Assembly: GCF_025420585.1 (NCBI RefSeq)
Contig: NZ_JAOEGB010000004.1
Location: 62,001-126,000, forward strand
Reading direction: 5' to 3'
Source of the DNA: Planotetraspora sp. A-T 1434
GTDB taxonomy: Bacteria; Actinomycetota; Actinomycetes; Streptosporangiales; Streptosporangiaceae
Length of the DNA: 64,000 nt
The notes under the pieces: model-generated
Databases searched by the model: none
What the model saw: only the letters and a program-made list of their open reading frames with translations
Told to the model about the DNA's origin: nothing
In this document: positions 56,832 through 64,000 of the stretch, piece by piece
How positions within the stretch are numbered: position 1 is the stretch's first letter
How the letters are laid out: each line of letters opens with the position of its first letter
Made by a program: the position numbers and the translations under genes

Positions 56832-57179
56832 TCATGCCGGAACCCTGTCGAGGAAACCGAGGACGCGCTTGACGCGCCCGTTCTCCAGCACCGCCACATC
56901 GAAGCCGACGACCAGCGGCTCCGCGCCCTCCGGGCCCAGGTGCCAGCTGAAGCGGGCGATGTCGTGGTGGGCGTCGACCTCGCCGCCGAGCGTGAAGACC
57001 AGCCCGGGGAACTGCTCCTGGACGGCGGCGATGACGGCGTCGATCTGGTCGCGGCCCGCCACGTCGGCCAGCGGGTCGGTGTAGGCGCCGTCCTCGGCCC
57101 ACACCTCGCCGATCAGCCTGCGGCGCTCGGCGGCGTCGGTGACGTTCCAGGTCTCGATGTACTTTTTGATGAGTTCCAT
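56832..57179 (-). CDS. nuclear transport factor 2 (SnoaL-like) family protein
   Basis: 115 residues from ATG. It has the usual small cone-like fold pattern: IKKYIETWNVTDAAERRRLIGEVWAEDGAYTDPLADV near the N-terminus, GRDQIDAVIAAVQEQFPG next, then alternating strands ending in RVKRVLGFLDRVP. Family members include polyketide cyclases, isomerases and binding proteins, so the role is open. It is divergent from the large LuxR regulator. Confidence 0.88.
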   Translation of the reverse strand: MELIKKYIETWNVTDAAERRRLIGEVWAEDGAYTDPLADVAGRDQIDAVIAAVQEQFPGLVFTLGGEVDAHHDIARFSWHLGPEGAEPLVVGFDVAVLENGRVKRVLGFLDRVPA

Positions 57180-57254
57180 GGCCCGTACGCTACGGACCTG
57201 CGGTTACGGTCGAATCCGCACTGCTTAGGTAATCGTTGCCGGTTCTCGGTCAGG

Positions 57255-57260
57255 TATCGT
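57255..57260 (+). promoter_or_regulatory. candidate -10 box (TATCGT) of a leaderless promoter
   Basis: TATCGT ends seven bases before the ATG at 57268. There is no Shine-Dalgarno sequence in between (CCCACCC only). This fits transcription from the start codon itself. No clear -35 box is seen. Confidence 0.4.
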
Positions 57261-57267
57261 CCCACCC

Positions 57268-60012
57268 ATGCTGGTGGGCCGTTCCAGGGAACAGGAGCAT
57301 CTGTCCGCCCTCCTGGACGCCGCCGGCGGGGGCGCGAGCGCCGCGCTCGTCCTGCGGGGCGAGCCCGGCATCGGCAAGACCGCGCTCCTGGATTGGGCCG
57401 CCCAGAACGGCGCCGCCCGGCACGGCACCGTCCTGCGCGGCGGCGGCGTCGAGTTCGAGGCCGAGCTTCCCTTCGCGGGTCTGAGCCAGATCCTCCGCCC
57501 GGCACTCCATCTCCTCGACCGGCTCCCCGCCCCGCAGCGCGACGCTCTGTCCCGGGCCTTCGGCCTGGTCGTCCACCCACGCGTGGGCCCTCCGTCCGAG
57601 CGCCTTCTGGTGGGCATGGCCGTTCTCTCCCTTCTGGCGGAGCTCGCCGACGACTCCGCCCCGGCCGGCGCGCTCTCTGCCGGTGCTCCCGGCGGCGCCT
57701 CTGCTGGTGCTCCCTCTGCCGATGCTGCCGCCCCTGGTGCCTCCTCGGCTGGGCCGCTGCTGGTCCTCGTGGACGACGCCCAGTGGCTGGACGGGGTGTC
57801 GGCCGAGGCGCTGCTGTTCGCGGCCCGGCGATTGCACGCCGAGGGCGTCGTGATGGTGTTCGCCGCGCGCGCCGACACGTTCCCCGCGCCGGGCATTCCC
57901 GAGCTGCGCCTCGCCGGGCTCGGCCCGGCCGACGCGGCCAAGCTGCTGCCGGAGGGCCTTGACCCGGCGGTCCGTTTCCGGGTGCTCGCCGAGTCCCACG
58001 GCAACCCGCTCGCCCTGACCGAGCTGCCCTCCGTGCTGACGGGGCCCTCCGTGCTCACCGGCCCGGTCGTCCCGCTCACCGGGAGGCTTCAGGCGGCGTT
58101 CCACAGCCAGGTGTCCGCGCTGCCCCGCCGGACGCGGACCCTGCTTCTCGTCGCGGCCGCCGAGGAGACCGGCGACCTGCCCGTCATCCTGCGGGCCGCC
58201 GCGACGTTCGGCGCGGGCCCCGCCGACCTTCCGACCGGCGACGCCCTCATCTCCGTCGACGGTCAGCGCCTGCGGTTCCGCCACCCGCTGGTCCGCGCCG
58301 CCGTCTACCAGGACGCGCCCCTCGACGTCCGGCTGTCGGTCCACGCCGCCCTCGCCGCCGCCCTCGCCGCCGCACTGGACGCCCCCGAGCTCGCCGACCG
58401 CCGCGCGTGGCACCTCGCCGCAGCCACGATCGACCCTTCGGAAGAGGTCGCCGCGGCGCTCGAGGCGTCCGCCTGGCGGGCCCGCGACCGCAACGGCTAC
58501 GGGGCCGCCTCGGCCGCCTTCGAACGCGCCGCCCAGCTCACGCCCGTCCCCGCCGACCGGGCGATCCGCCTGCTGCGGGCGGCGGAGACCGGCGCGGAGG
58601 CGGGCCAGATGGCGCGCGCGGTCGCCCTCGCCGAGGAGTCCTTCTCTCACACCGGCGACCCCTCCGTGCAGGCCCGCATCGCCCACGTCGAGGCGCTCGC
58701 CTGGTTCGACCAGGGCGACTACGCGACCGCCCACGACCTCCTGCTCGCCGGTGCGGCGATCGCCGAGCCCGGCCGGGCGGCCCGGATGCTCTGCCAGGCG
58801 TTCCACACCGCCTGGTTCCTCGGCGAACCCCGGCTCGGCGACGTCATCGACCAGCTGGCGGCCCTCGGCGCCCCGCTGGCCCGCATCCTCGTCTCGTCCG
58901 TCCGCGGCACACCCCCACCCCTCGGGGAGAGCGCCACGGCCGCCCGCGAGGCTGGCGCGTCCACCCGCGAGCTCACCCTGCTGGCTGGGGCGGGCTTCGT
59001 CACCGGGCAGGACGCCGAGGTGCACGCCCTGGCGGCCGCTCTCGCCGCCGAGGCCCGCGCCGCGGGTGCGATCGGCTCACTGCCCCTGATCCTCTGTTTC
59101 CAAGCCGAGGCCGAGTTGTTCGCCGGCCGCCTCCGCGACGCCGAGATCAGCGTCGCCGAGGCCGTCCGCGTCGGCCACGACACGGGCGCGCTGCTTCCGG
59201 TGAGCCACGCCGGCGCCATCGCCGCCTACGCGGCGGCGCTCACCGGAGACGAGTCCCGCTGCCGCGCGCTCGTCGCCGAGTCCCTCGCGGACTCGGCCCC
59301 GGGCCAGGCCCCGGCAGGCCGCCACTGGACCCTGTGGGCGCTCGGCCTCCTCGACCTTGGCCAGGGCCGCCCCGAGCCGGCCCTCAGCCGTCTCGCCGAG
59401 CTCCACGACTCCGGCATGCCTCACCATGTCAGCGTCACCCGCTCCGCTCCCGACCTGGTCGAGGCGGCCGTCCGGGCCGGCGATCACGACCGCGCCGCGT
59501 CCGCCGCCGCCCGCTTCGCCGACTGGGCGGCCCGCGTCGCCCAGCCGTGGGCCCTCTCCCTCCACCACCGCAACCAGGCGCTGTTGTCGGACATCCCGGA
59601 GCCCCACTATCTGGAGGCTCTGGCCCTCCCATCCCGCCCCTTCGACCAGGCCAGAACCCGGCTCCTCTACGGCGAATGGCTCCGTCGCGCCCGGCGCAAG
59701 TCCGAAGCCCGCGCTCACCTCACCCGCGCACTCGAAACCTTCGCCGCTTCGGCCGCCGCCCCGTGGTCCCTCCGCGCCCGCACCGAACTGGAGGCCACCG
59801 GAACACCCGTCCCCGCTTCTGGCGCGCACACCGCAACCCCCCTCACCCCACAGGAGCTCCAGATAGCCCGGCTCGCCGCCCAGGGCCTGTCGAACAAGGA
59901 GATCGCAGCCCAGCTCTTCCTCAGCCCCAAAACGGTCGCCTACCACCTCTACAAGGCCTATCCGAAGCTTGGCGTCACCTCACGAGGCGAACTGGCCGCG
60001 CGTTCGCTCTAG
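57268..60012 (+). CDS. large AAA/LuxR family transcriptional regulator (LAL type)
   Basis: 914 residues. The N-terminal AAA domain opens with [18 protein letters not shown] and has Walker [11 protein letters not shown] (about 31-40) and Walker [21 protein letters not shown] (about 166-185). A Ser/Ala/Gly-rich insert sits before Walker B (about 130-165). A long helical TPR-like middle region follows. The C-terminal LuxR HTH is [22 protein letters not shown] with [19 protein letters not shown] (about 855-910). Such proteins are ATP-binding activators of catabolic or secondary-metabolite genes. No biosynthetic cluster is next to it, so its target is open. Confidence 0.93.
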   Translation: MLVGRSREQEHLSALLDAAGGGASAALVLRGEPGIGKTALLDWAAQNGAARHGTVLRGGGVEFEAELPFAGLSQILRPALHLLDRLPAPQRDALSRAFGLVVHPRVGPPSERLLVGMAVLSLLAELADDSAPAGALSAGAPGGASAGAPSADAAAPGASSAGPLLVLVDDAQWLDGVSAEALLFAARRLHAEGVVMVFAARADTFPAPGIPELRLAGLGPADAAKLLPEGLDPAVRFRVLAESHGNPLALTELPSVLTGPSVLTGPVVPLTGRLQAAFHSQVSALPRRTRTLLLVAAAEETGDLPVILRAAATFGAGPADLPTGDALISVDGQRLRFRHPLVRAAVYQDAPLDVRLSVHAALAAALAAALDAPELADRRAWHLAAATIDPSEEVAAALEASAWRARDRNGYGAASAAFERAAQLTPVPADRAIRLLRAAETGAEAGQMARAVALAEESFSHTGDPSVQARIAHVEALAWFDQGDYATAHDLLLAGAAIAEPGRAARMLCQAFHTAWFLGEPRLGDVIDQLAALGAPLARILVSSVRGTPPPLGESATAAREAGASTRELTLLAGAGFVTGQDAEVHALAAALAAEARAAGAIGSLPLILCFQAEAELFAGRLRDAEISVAEAVRVGHDTGALLPVSHAGAIAAYAAALTGDESRCRALVAESLADSAPGQAPAGRHWTLWALGLLDLGQGRPEPALSRLAELHDSGMPHHVSVTRSAPDLVEAAVRAGDHDRAASAAARFADWAARVAQPWALSLHHRNQALLSDIPEPHYLEALALPSRPFDQARTRLLYGEWLRRARRKSEARAHLTRALETFAASAAAPWSLRARTELEATGTPVPASGAHTATPLTPQELQIARLAAQGLSNKEIAAQLFLSPKTVAYHLYKAYPKLGVTSRGELAARSL

Positions 60013-60034
60013 ACGGCCGCGCGTTCGCTCCAGA
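59994..60034. repeat. 20-bp tandem duplication over the LuxR gene stop
   Basis: GGCCGCGCGTTCGCTCTAGA, starting near 59994, is repeated immediately downstream with one change (TCCAGA). The TAG stop of the LuxR gene is in the first copy. The converging alanine dehydrogenase gene ends 41 bp after the LuxR stop. Confidence 0.7.
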
Positions 60035-60052
60035 TGGTCCTCCAAGCCGCCC

Positions 60053-61174
60053 TCAGCGGCCCTCCAGCAGGCGCTCGGCCGGCACCGCCTCCAGCCCGTG
60101 CGCCTCGGCCACGGGAACGCTGGTGAGGTGGCCCTGATGGGTGTTGAGTCCGCGGGCCAGCGCCGGGTCCGCGGACAGGGCCGCTCGCCAGCCCATGTCG
60201 GCGATCGCCAGAGCGTACGGCACCGTCACGTTGGTCAGCGCGTACGTCGAGGTGTGCGGCACGGCGCCCGGCATGTTGGCGACGCAGTAGAACACCGAGT
60301 CGTGCACCCGGTAGACGGGGTCGTCGTGGGTGGTCGGGCGCGAGTCCTCGAAGCAGCCGCCCTGGTCGATCGCGATGTCGACGAGCACCGAGCCCTTCTT
60401 CATCCTCGACACGAGCTCGTTGCCGACGAGCGTGGGCGCCTTGGCGCCGGGCACGAGCACCGCCCCGATCACGAGGTCCGCGTCGAGGACCGCCTTCTCG
60501 ATCTCGTACGCGTTGGACGCCACTGTCTGGCAGTGCCCCTGGTAGACGAGGTCGGCCTGGCGGAGCCTGTCGATGTTCCGGTCGAGCAGCAGCACCTGGG
60601 CCTGCATGCCGAAGGCGATGGCCGCCGCGTTCATGCCGGACACGCCCGCGCCGATCACCACCACCTTGGCCGGGTACACGCCGGCGACGCCGCCCATCAG
60701 CACTCCGCGGCCCCCGCCCTGCCGCATGAGGTGGTAGGCGCCGACCTGCGGGGCCAGCCGTCCCGCGACCTCCGACATGGGCGCGAGCAGCGGCAGCGCG
60801 CCGTCCGCCGTCTGCACGGTTTCATAGGCGATCCCGGTCACCCCCGAGTCGAGCATGGCCCGCGTTCCCGCCTCCGACGCCGCGAGGTGCAGGTAGGTGA
60901 AGAGGACCTGGCCCTTGCGCATCCGGTGATACTCGGCGGGCACCGGCTCCTTGACCTTCAGGATCAGCTCGCCCTCGGCCCAGACGTCGTCGGCCGAGTC
61001 GAGGATCACGGCTCCGGCGGCGGCGAAGTCGGCATCGAGGATGGCCGAACCGGTCCCGGCGTCCCTCTCGATGAAGACGTCATGGCCGTGCCGTACGAAC
61101 TCGTGGGCCCCGGCCGGCGTGAGCGCGACACGGTACTCCTGGGTTTTGATCTCGCGGGGAACTCCGACCTTCAT
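60053..61174 (-). CDS. ald: alanine dehydrogenase
   Basis: 373 residues from the ATG at 61174 (GTGGAGCA in front). It starts [20 protein letters not shown], as is usual for Ald, with the substrate Lys in LILKVKEP and catalytic His in YLHLAAS (about 96). The NAD fold is [24 protein letters not shown] (about 170), then an RNIDRL turn, and the second active-site block [16 protein letters not shown]. It interconverts L-alanine and pyruvate plus ammonia with NAD. It is a single gene facing the LuxR regulator tail to tail. Confidence 0.96.
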   Translation of the reverse strand: MKVGVPREIKTQEYRVALTPAGAHEFVRHGHDVFIERDAGTGSAILDADFAAAGAVILDSADDVWAEGELILKVKEPVPAEYHRMRKGQVLFTYLHLAASEAGTRAMLDSGVTGIAYETVQTADGALPLLAPMSEVAGRLAPQVGAYHLMRQGGGRGVLMGGVAGVYPAKVVVIGAGVSGMNAAAIAFGMQAQVLLLDRNIDRLRQADLVYQGHCQTVASNAYEIEKAVLDADLVIGAVLVPGAKAPTLVGNELVSRMKKGSVLVDIAIDQGGCFEDSRPTTHDDPVYRVHDSVFYCVANMPGAVPHTSTYALTNVTVPYALAIADMGWRAALSADPALARGLNTHQGHLTSVPVAEAHGLEAVPAERLLEGR

Positions 61175-61330
61175 TGCTCCACTGTGTGGGCGCCGTGACC
61201 AGTACGGCAGACCGCAACGTACAAGCATTTGTCGGGCATTCATGACAAATTGTCAAAGGCCTCCGAAGCTGGACAGCGCATGGTCATCCGATTACCTGCC
61301 GTTGGCATACCTCGGTAGGCTCTCGGAGCG

Positions 61331-62359
61331 ATGGCAGGGATCGAGGTGGGGATGCAGAACGCGCCCGTGCCGGGTGATGAGGAACCCGTGGCCCCAGGCG
61401 GAGCCGAGCAGACGCCACCGGGTCGGGTCACGCCTGAAGGCCCTCCGGCGCCGGACGGTCCCCAGGCGACCCGGGGGACGACGGTGGCGCTCGTCGTCGC
61501 CCTCGTCCTGGTCGTCGTGATGACGGGCGTCCTGGGCGCGGTCGCCATCCTGATGACCCGCAACCCCGACGCGCCGCCGCTGTCGCAGACGCCGGTTCGC
61601 CACCTTCAGGTCCCCATGCACTTCGCGCCGGTCACCGGCGTGACAGGCGCGCCGTGCGCGGGCACCGACGCCATCCCCGACAGCGCCGGCGCCAAGTGCT
61701 ACCAGCTCGATCCCGGGGTCACGGTGAGCACGGTGCAGAAAATCGAGCCGGTCCCGGAGCGCGACGGCACCTACTCGATCCGCCTGGAGCTCTCCCCGTC
61801 CAGCCGCGACCAGATCGCCGAGCTCACCCACGAGACCGTCAAGCAGCAGCTCGCCATCGTCGTGGCGGAGAAGGTGGTGGCCGCTCCCCGCGTCGCCCAG
61901 GAGATCACCCAGGGCAGCCTGAGCATCGCGGGCTTTACCAAGGCAGAGGCCGACGCCCTCGTCTCGACACTGACGGGCGCCGTGCCGGGGCAGCAGCCTG
62001 CCGTCCCGTCGACCACCCCCTCGCCTCCGGCCGGGCAGCAGCCGACCACCGGCACCGGCATCACCGAGCCGGGCCAGACCCAGTCTGTACAGCCCCAGCC
62101 GGGTGTGACCCAGCAAGGCACGGGCCAGCCGGGCACAGGTCAGCCGGGCGCCCTTGGGGCCGGTACGGCACAGCCGACGCCGGGCCAGGCCATCAGGCCG
62201 GTCGGGCAGCACACAGCGGGCACGATGCGGTTCGCCACCTGCAAGGAGGCCACCGAACACGGCCAGGGGCCGTTCTTCAAGGGTCGGCACCAGGAGTATT
62301 ACTGGTACACCGACGTCGATCACGACGGCGTCGCCTGCGACCCCGACGACCTCGTCTGA
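61331..62359 (+). CDS. membrane protein with SecDF P1-head-like domain and C-terminal Excalibur motif
   Basis: 342 residues from the ATG at 61331; an in-frame ATG at 61352 is possible. A Pro-rich cytoplasmic head precedes one helix (about 50-74). Residues about 95-220 match the SecDF P1 head subdomain: KCYQLDPGVTVSTVQKIEPV, YSIRLELSPSSRDQIAEL, AIVVAEKVVAAPRVAQEITQG and a GFTKAEADALVSTL end. A Gln/Pro/Thr/Gly-rich linker of repeated TGQPG units follows. The last 40 residues hold an Excalibur calcium-binding motif (TCKEA ... DVDHDGVACD). SecDF heads occur in translocon accessory proteins; here the pump part is missing, so a surface-binding role is more likely. Confidence 0.8.
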   Translation: MAGIEVGMQNAPVPGDEEPVAPGGAEQTPPGRVTPEGPPAPDGPQATRGTTVALVVALVLVVVMTGVLGAVAILMTRNPDAPPLSQTPVRHLQVPMHFAPVTGVTGAPCAGTDAIPDSAGAKCYQLDPGVTVSTVQKIEPVPERDGTYSIRLELSPSSRDQIAELTHETVKQQLAIVVAEKVVAAPRVAQEITQGSLSIAGFTKAEADALVSTLTGAVPGQQPAVPSTTPSPPAGQQPTTGTGITEPGQTQSVQPQPGVTQQGTGQPGTGQPGALGAGTAQPTPGQAIRPVGQHTAGTMRFATCKEATEHGQGPFFKGRHQEYYWYTDVDHDGVACDPDDLV

Positions 62360-62389
62360 GAGGTGCCCCGGACCGGGGCCGTCACCGAT

Positions 62390-62505
62390 GCATGATCACG
62401 TACGGGCTTCTCCCACGTCAGCCCGCGTCGCCGGGAATTTCTGCATGATCACGACTCGCGTTTGCGCAGGTCGCCTCCGCTTGCCGGGAACCTGTGCATG
62501 ATCAC
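62390..62505. repeat. dispersed 53-bp modular repeat, locus C (two units plus closing motif)
   Basis: GCATGATCAC occurs at 62390, 62443 and 62496, 53 bp apart each time. The second unit has both conserved inner blocks, GCGCAGGTCG and TGCCGGGAACCTGT. It fills the gap between the converging Excalibur-protein and molybdenum-hydroxylase genes. Confidence 0.88.
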
Positions 62506-62513
62506 GCGGGGGG

Positions 62514-64000
62514 TCAGGAGGGGGCGGCGAGGGCGATGTCCTCGGGCCGGATGGGGACGCGGGGCAGCTCCAGGCCCGTCGCGGCCCGTACGGCGGCCGC
62601 CACCGCGGGCGTGGAGGACAGCGTCGGAGGCTCACCCGCGCCGCGCAGGCCGTACGGCGCGTGAGGGTCGGGGTTCTCCAGGATCGACAGCCGCATCGGG
62701 GGCATGTCGAGGATCGTGGGGATCAGGTAGTCGGTGAACGACGGGTTGAGCACCCTGCCGTCGCGGACCTGGATCTCCTCCATGAGCGCCAGGCCGAGGC
62801 CCTGCGCCGTGCCGCCGTGGATCTGCCCCTCCAGGGCCACGGGGTTGAGGATCCTGCCGACGTCCTGCACGGCGGCCAGCTCGACGACCTTGACCAGGCC
62901 GAGCTCGACGTCCACGTCGACGACGGCCCGGTGGACGCACAGCGCGAGCTGGGTGTGCGAGTCGCCCTGACCGGTCACCGGGTCCATGGGGAACGTCGGC
63001 CGGTGGCGGTACTCTCGCGTCTCCTCCACGGGGCCGAACCGCTCCAGCAGCTCCACCAGGCCCAGCTCCGGGTCGCCCGCGCGGAGGCTGTCGAGACGCT
63101 CCCGTACGGCTTCGCAGGCCGCCTTGACCGCGCCGCCTGTGACGTAGGACTGGCGGGACGCCGACGAGGAGCCGGCGGAGCCGACCGAGGTGTCCGCCGG
63201 GGCGACCGTCACCTTGTCGATGCCGAGCTCGGTGCGGGCGATCTGGGCCTTGACCGTGATCAGCCCCTGCCCCACTTCGGCGGCGGCCGTGTGCACGAGC
63301 ACGTGCGGCTCGCCGCCGAGGAGCTCGACGCGCACCCGTGCGGTGGAGTAGTCGTCGAAGCCCTCGGAGAAGCAGATGTTCTTGATGCCCACGCCGTATC
63401 CGACGCCGCGCCGCACGCCCTCGCCGTGGGTGGTCTGCGAGACACCGCCGGGAAGCGACCGCAGGTCCGGAACGGGCTCGGCGCTGGAGGGCTTGGCGCT
63501 GGAGGGCTCGGTGATGGAGCGCCTGGTGACTGTGGAGCCGGGCAGCGGCATGGCGGCCAGCTCGCGGAGCATGCCGGCGAGCGGCGCGGGGGAGTCGACG
63601 ACCTGCCCGGTCGCCAGCCGGGAGCCCTGGGAGACGGCGTTGCGGATCCTGATCTCGACCGGGGACAGCCCGCACGCCTCGGCCAGCCTGTCCATCTGCG
63701 ACTCGTAGGCGTAGCACGCCTGGACGGCCCCGAAGCCGCGCATCGCCCCGCAGGGCGGGTTGTTCGTGTAGACGCCGTAAGCGTCGATCCGGACGTTGTC
63801 CACCTCGTACGGCCCGACGCCCAGCGATGCGGCGTTGCCGACCACGGCGCGAGACGTCGAACAGTAAGCGCCGCCGTCGAGGAGGATCTCGGCCCTGACG
63901 TAGACCAGGCGCCCGTCGGCCGTGGCGCCGTGCTCGTAGCGCATCCAGGCCGGGTGGCGGTGGACGTGCCCGAAGAACGACTCTTCCCGGCCGTACACGA
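62514..64000 (-). CDS. xanthine-dehydrogenase-family molybdopterin-binding subunit, C-terminal part (5' end outside window)
   Basis: About 495 residues are visible and the frame is open at the right edge. The Mo-binding domain is clear: ILLDGGAYCSTSRAVVGNA, NPPCGAMRGFGAVQA with the substrate-contact Arg, AEVGQGLITVKAQIARTELG, PADTSVGSAGSSSASRQSYV and the C-terminal LRGAGEPPTLSSTPAVAAAV, whose Glu is the catalytic base of this family. A repeat-like insert (ITEPSSAKPSSAEP) near the visible residue 165 is unusual. The protein hydroxylates a purine or similar aldehyde or N-heterocycle with FAD and iron-sulfur partners that must be encoded beyond the edge. Exact substrate unknown. Confidence 0.93.
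   Translation of the reverse strand, partial: VYGREESFFGHVHRHPAWMRYEHGATADGRLVYVRAEILLDGGAYCSTSRAVVGNAASLGVGPYEVDNVRIDAYGVYTNNPPCGAMRGFGAVQACYAYESQMDRLAEACGLSPVEIRIRNAVSQGSRLATGQVVDSPAPLAGMLRELAAMPLPGSTVTRRSITEPSSAKPSSAEPVPDLRSLPGGVSQTTHGEGVRRGVGYGVGIKNICFSEGFDDYSTARVRVELLGGEPHVLVHTAAAEVGQGLITVKAQIARTELGIDKVTVAPADTSVGSAGSSSASRQSYVTGGAVKAACEAVRERLDSLRAGDPELGLVELLERFGPVEETREYRHRPTFPMDPVTGQGDSHTQLALCVHRAVVDVDVELGLVKVVELAAVQDVGRILNPVALEGQIHGGTAQGLGLALMEEIQVRDGRVLNPSFTDYLIPTILDMPPMRLSILENPDPHAPYGLRGAGEPPTLSSTPAVAAAVRAATGLELPRVPIRPEDIALAAPS

Noticed and set aside
57250-59025. 590-residue open frame antisense to the LuxR regulator
   Set aside because: It is Gly/Arg-rich with no domain, while the + strand has Walker motifs and an HTH.

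Overview
The window is high-GC DNA (roughly 70% across most of it) with GTG and ATGA/GTGA-overlapped starts, XRE-DUF5753/DUF397 pairs, HTH-kinase families and several apparently leaderless genes. This points to an actinomycete, most plausibly of the Streptosporangiales type (inference from gene content; no marker gene fixes the genus).

Layout. 1-7130 is an atypical, lower-GC accessory block: the 3' part of a large RHS/YD-repeat toxin gene with a polymorphic C-terminus, two degraded insertion-sequence transposases and a small membrane-anchored protein, all on the 3' side of a tRNA(CAU) gene (7130-7203). From 7.2 kb onward the DNA looks like ordinary core chromosome. 7.5-10.8 kb: a XylF-like sugar-binding lipoprotein and a sodium:solute symporter with a small membrane partner. 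10.9-18.1 kb: a seven-gene unit with a GntR regulator, a dicluster ferredoxin, an SsuABC-like ABC transporter whose binding protein ends in a NosL-like domain, an AprA/FrdA-like flavoprotein fused to HEAT repeats, and a DUF2795 protein. This is the best candidate here for an undescribed metabolic system. 18.2-22.5 kb: patatin-like lipase, then pta-ackA. 22.5-31.3 kb: membrane, M20 peptidase, propeller, acyl-ACP desaturase, GroES-like, DPBB, exonuclease-phosphatase, ArgE/DapE-like, rhodanese and TetR genes. 31.4-39.2 kb: helicase-associated protein, anti-sigma-like ATPase/XRE/DUF397 cluster, histidine phosphatase, Gfo/Idh/MocA oxidoreductase and acyltransferase. 39.4-43.2 kb: a cobalamin riboswitch followed by btuF-btuC-btuD-cbiZ, a corrinoid salvage operon. 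43.5-50.6 kb: a Ser/Thr kinase with a degenerate HtrA-like membrane partner, a two-component system, and two tandem paralogous membrane proteins. 50.7-56.6 kb: a DUF6421 protein, SDR, threonine aldolase-like enzyme, DUF3467, DUF305 and DUF3105. 56.8-64.0 kb: NTF2-like, a large LuxR/AAA regulator, alanine dehydrogenase, a SecDF-head/Excalibur membrane protein and the 3' part of a molybdenum hydroxylase large subunit.

At the level of DNA structure, the most striking signal is a dispersed repeat built from units of 52-53 bp that begin with GCATGATCAC. It occurs at three loci (18.12, 51.52 and 62.39 kb). Two loci lie between converging 3' ends and one lies in frame between two domains of a protein. 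Separately, several other convergent gene junctions carry short perfect tandem repeats that overlap or touch a stop codon (units of 10, 13, 15, 20 and 33 bp).
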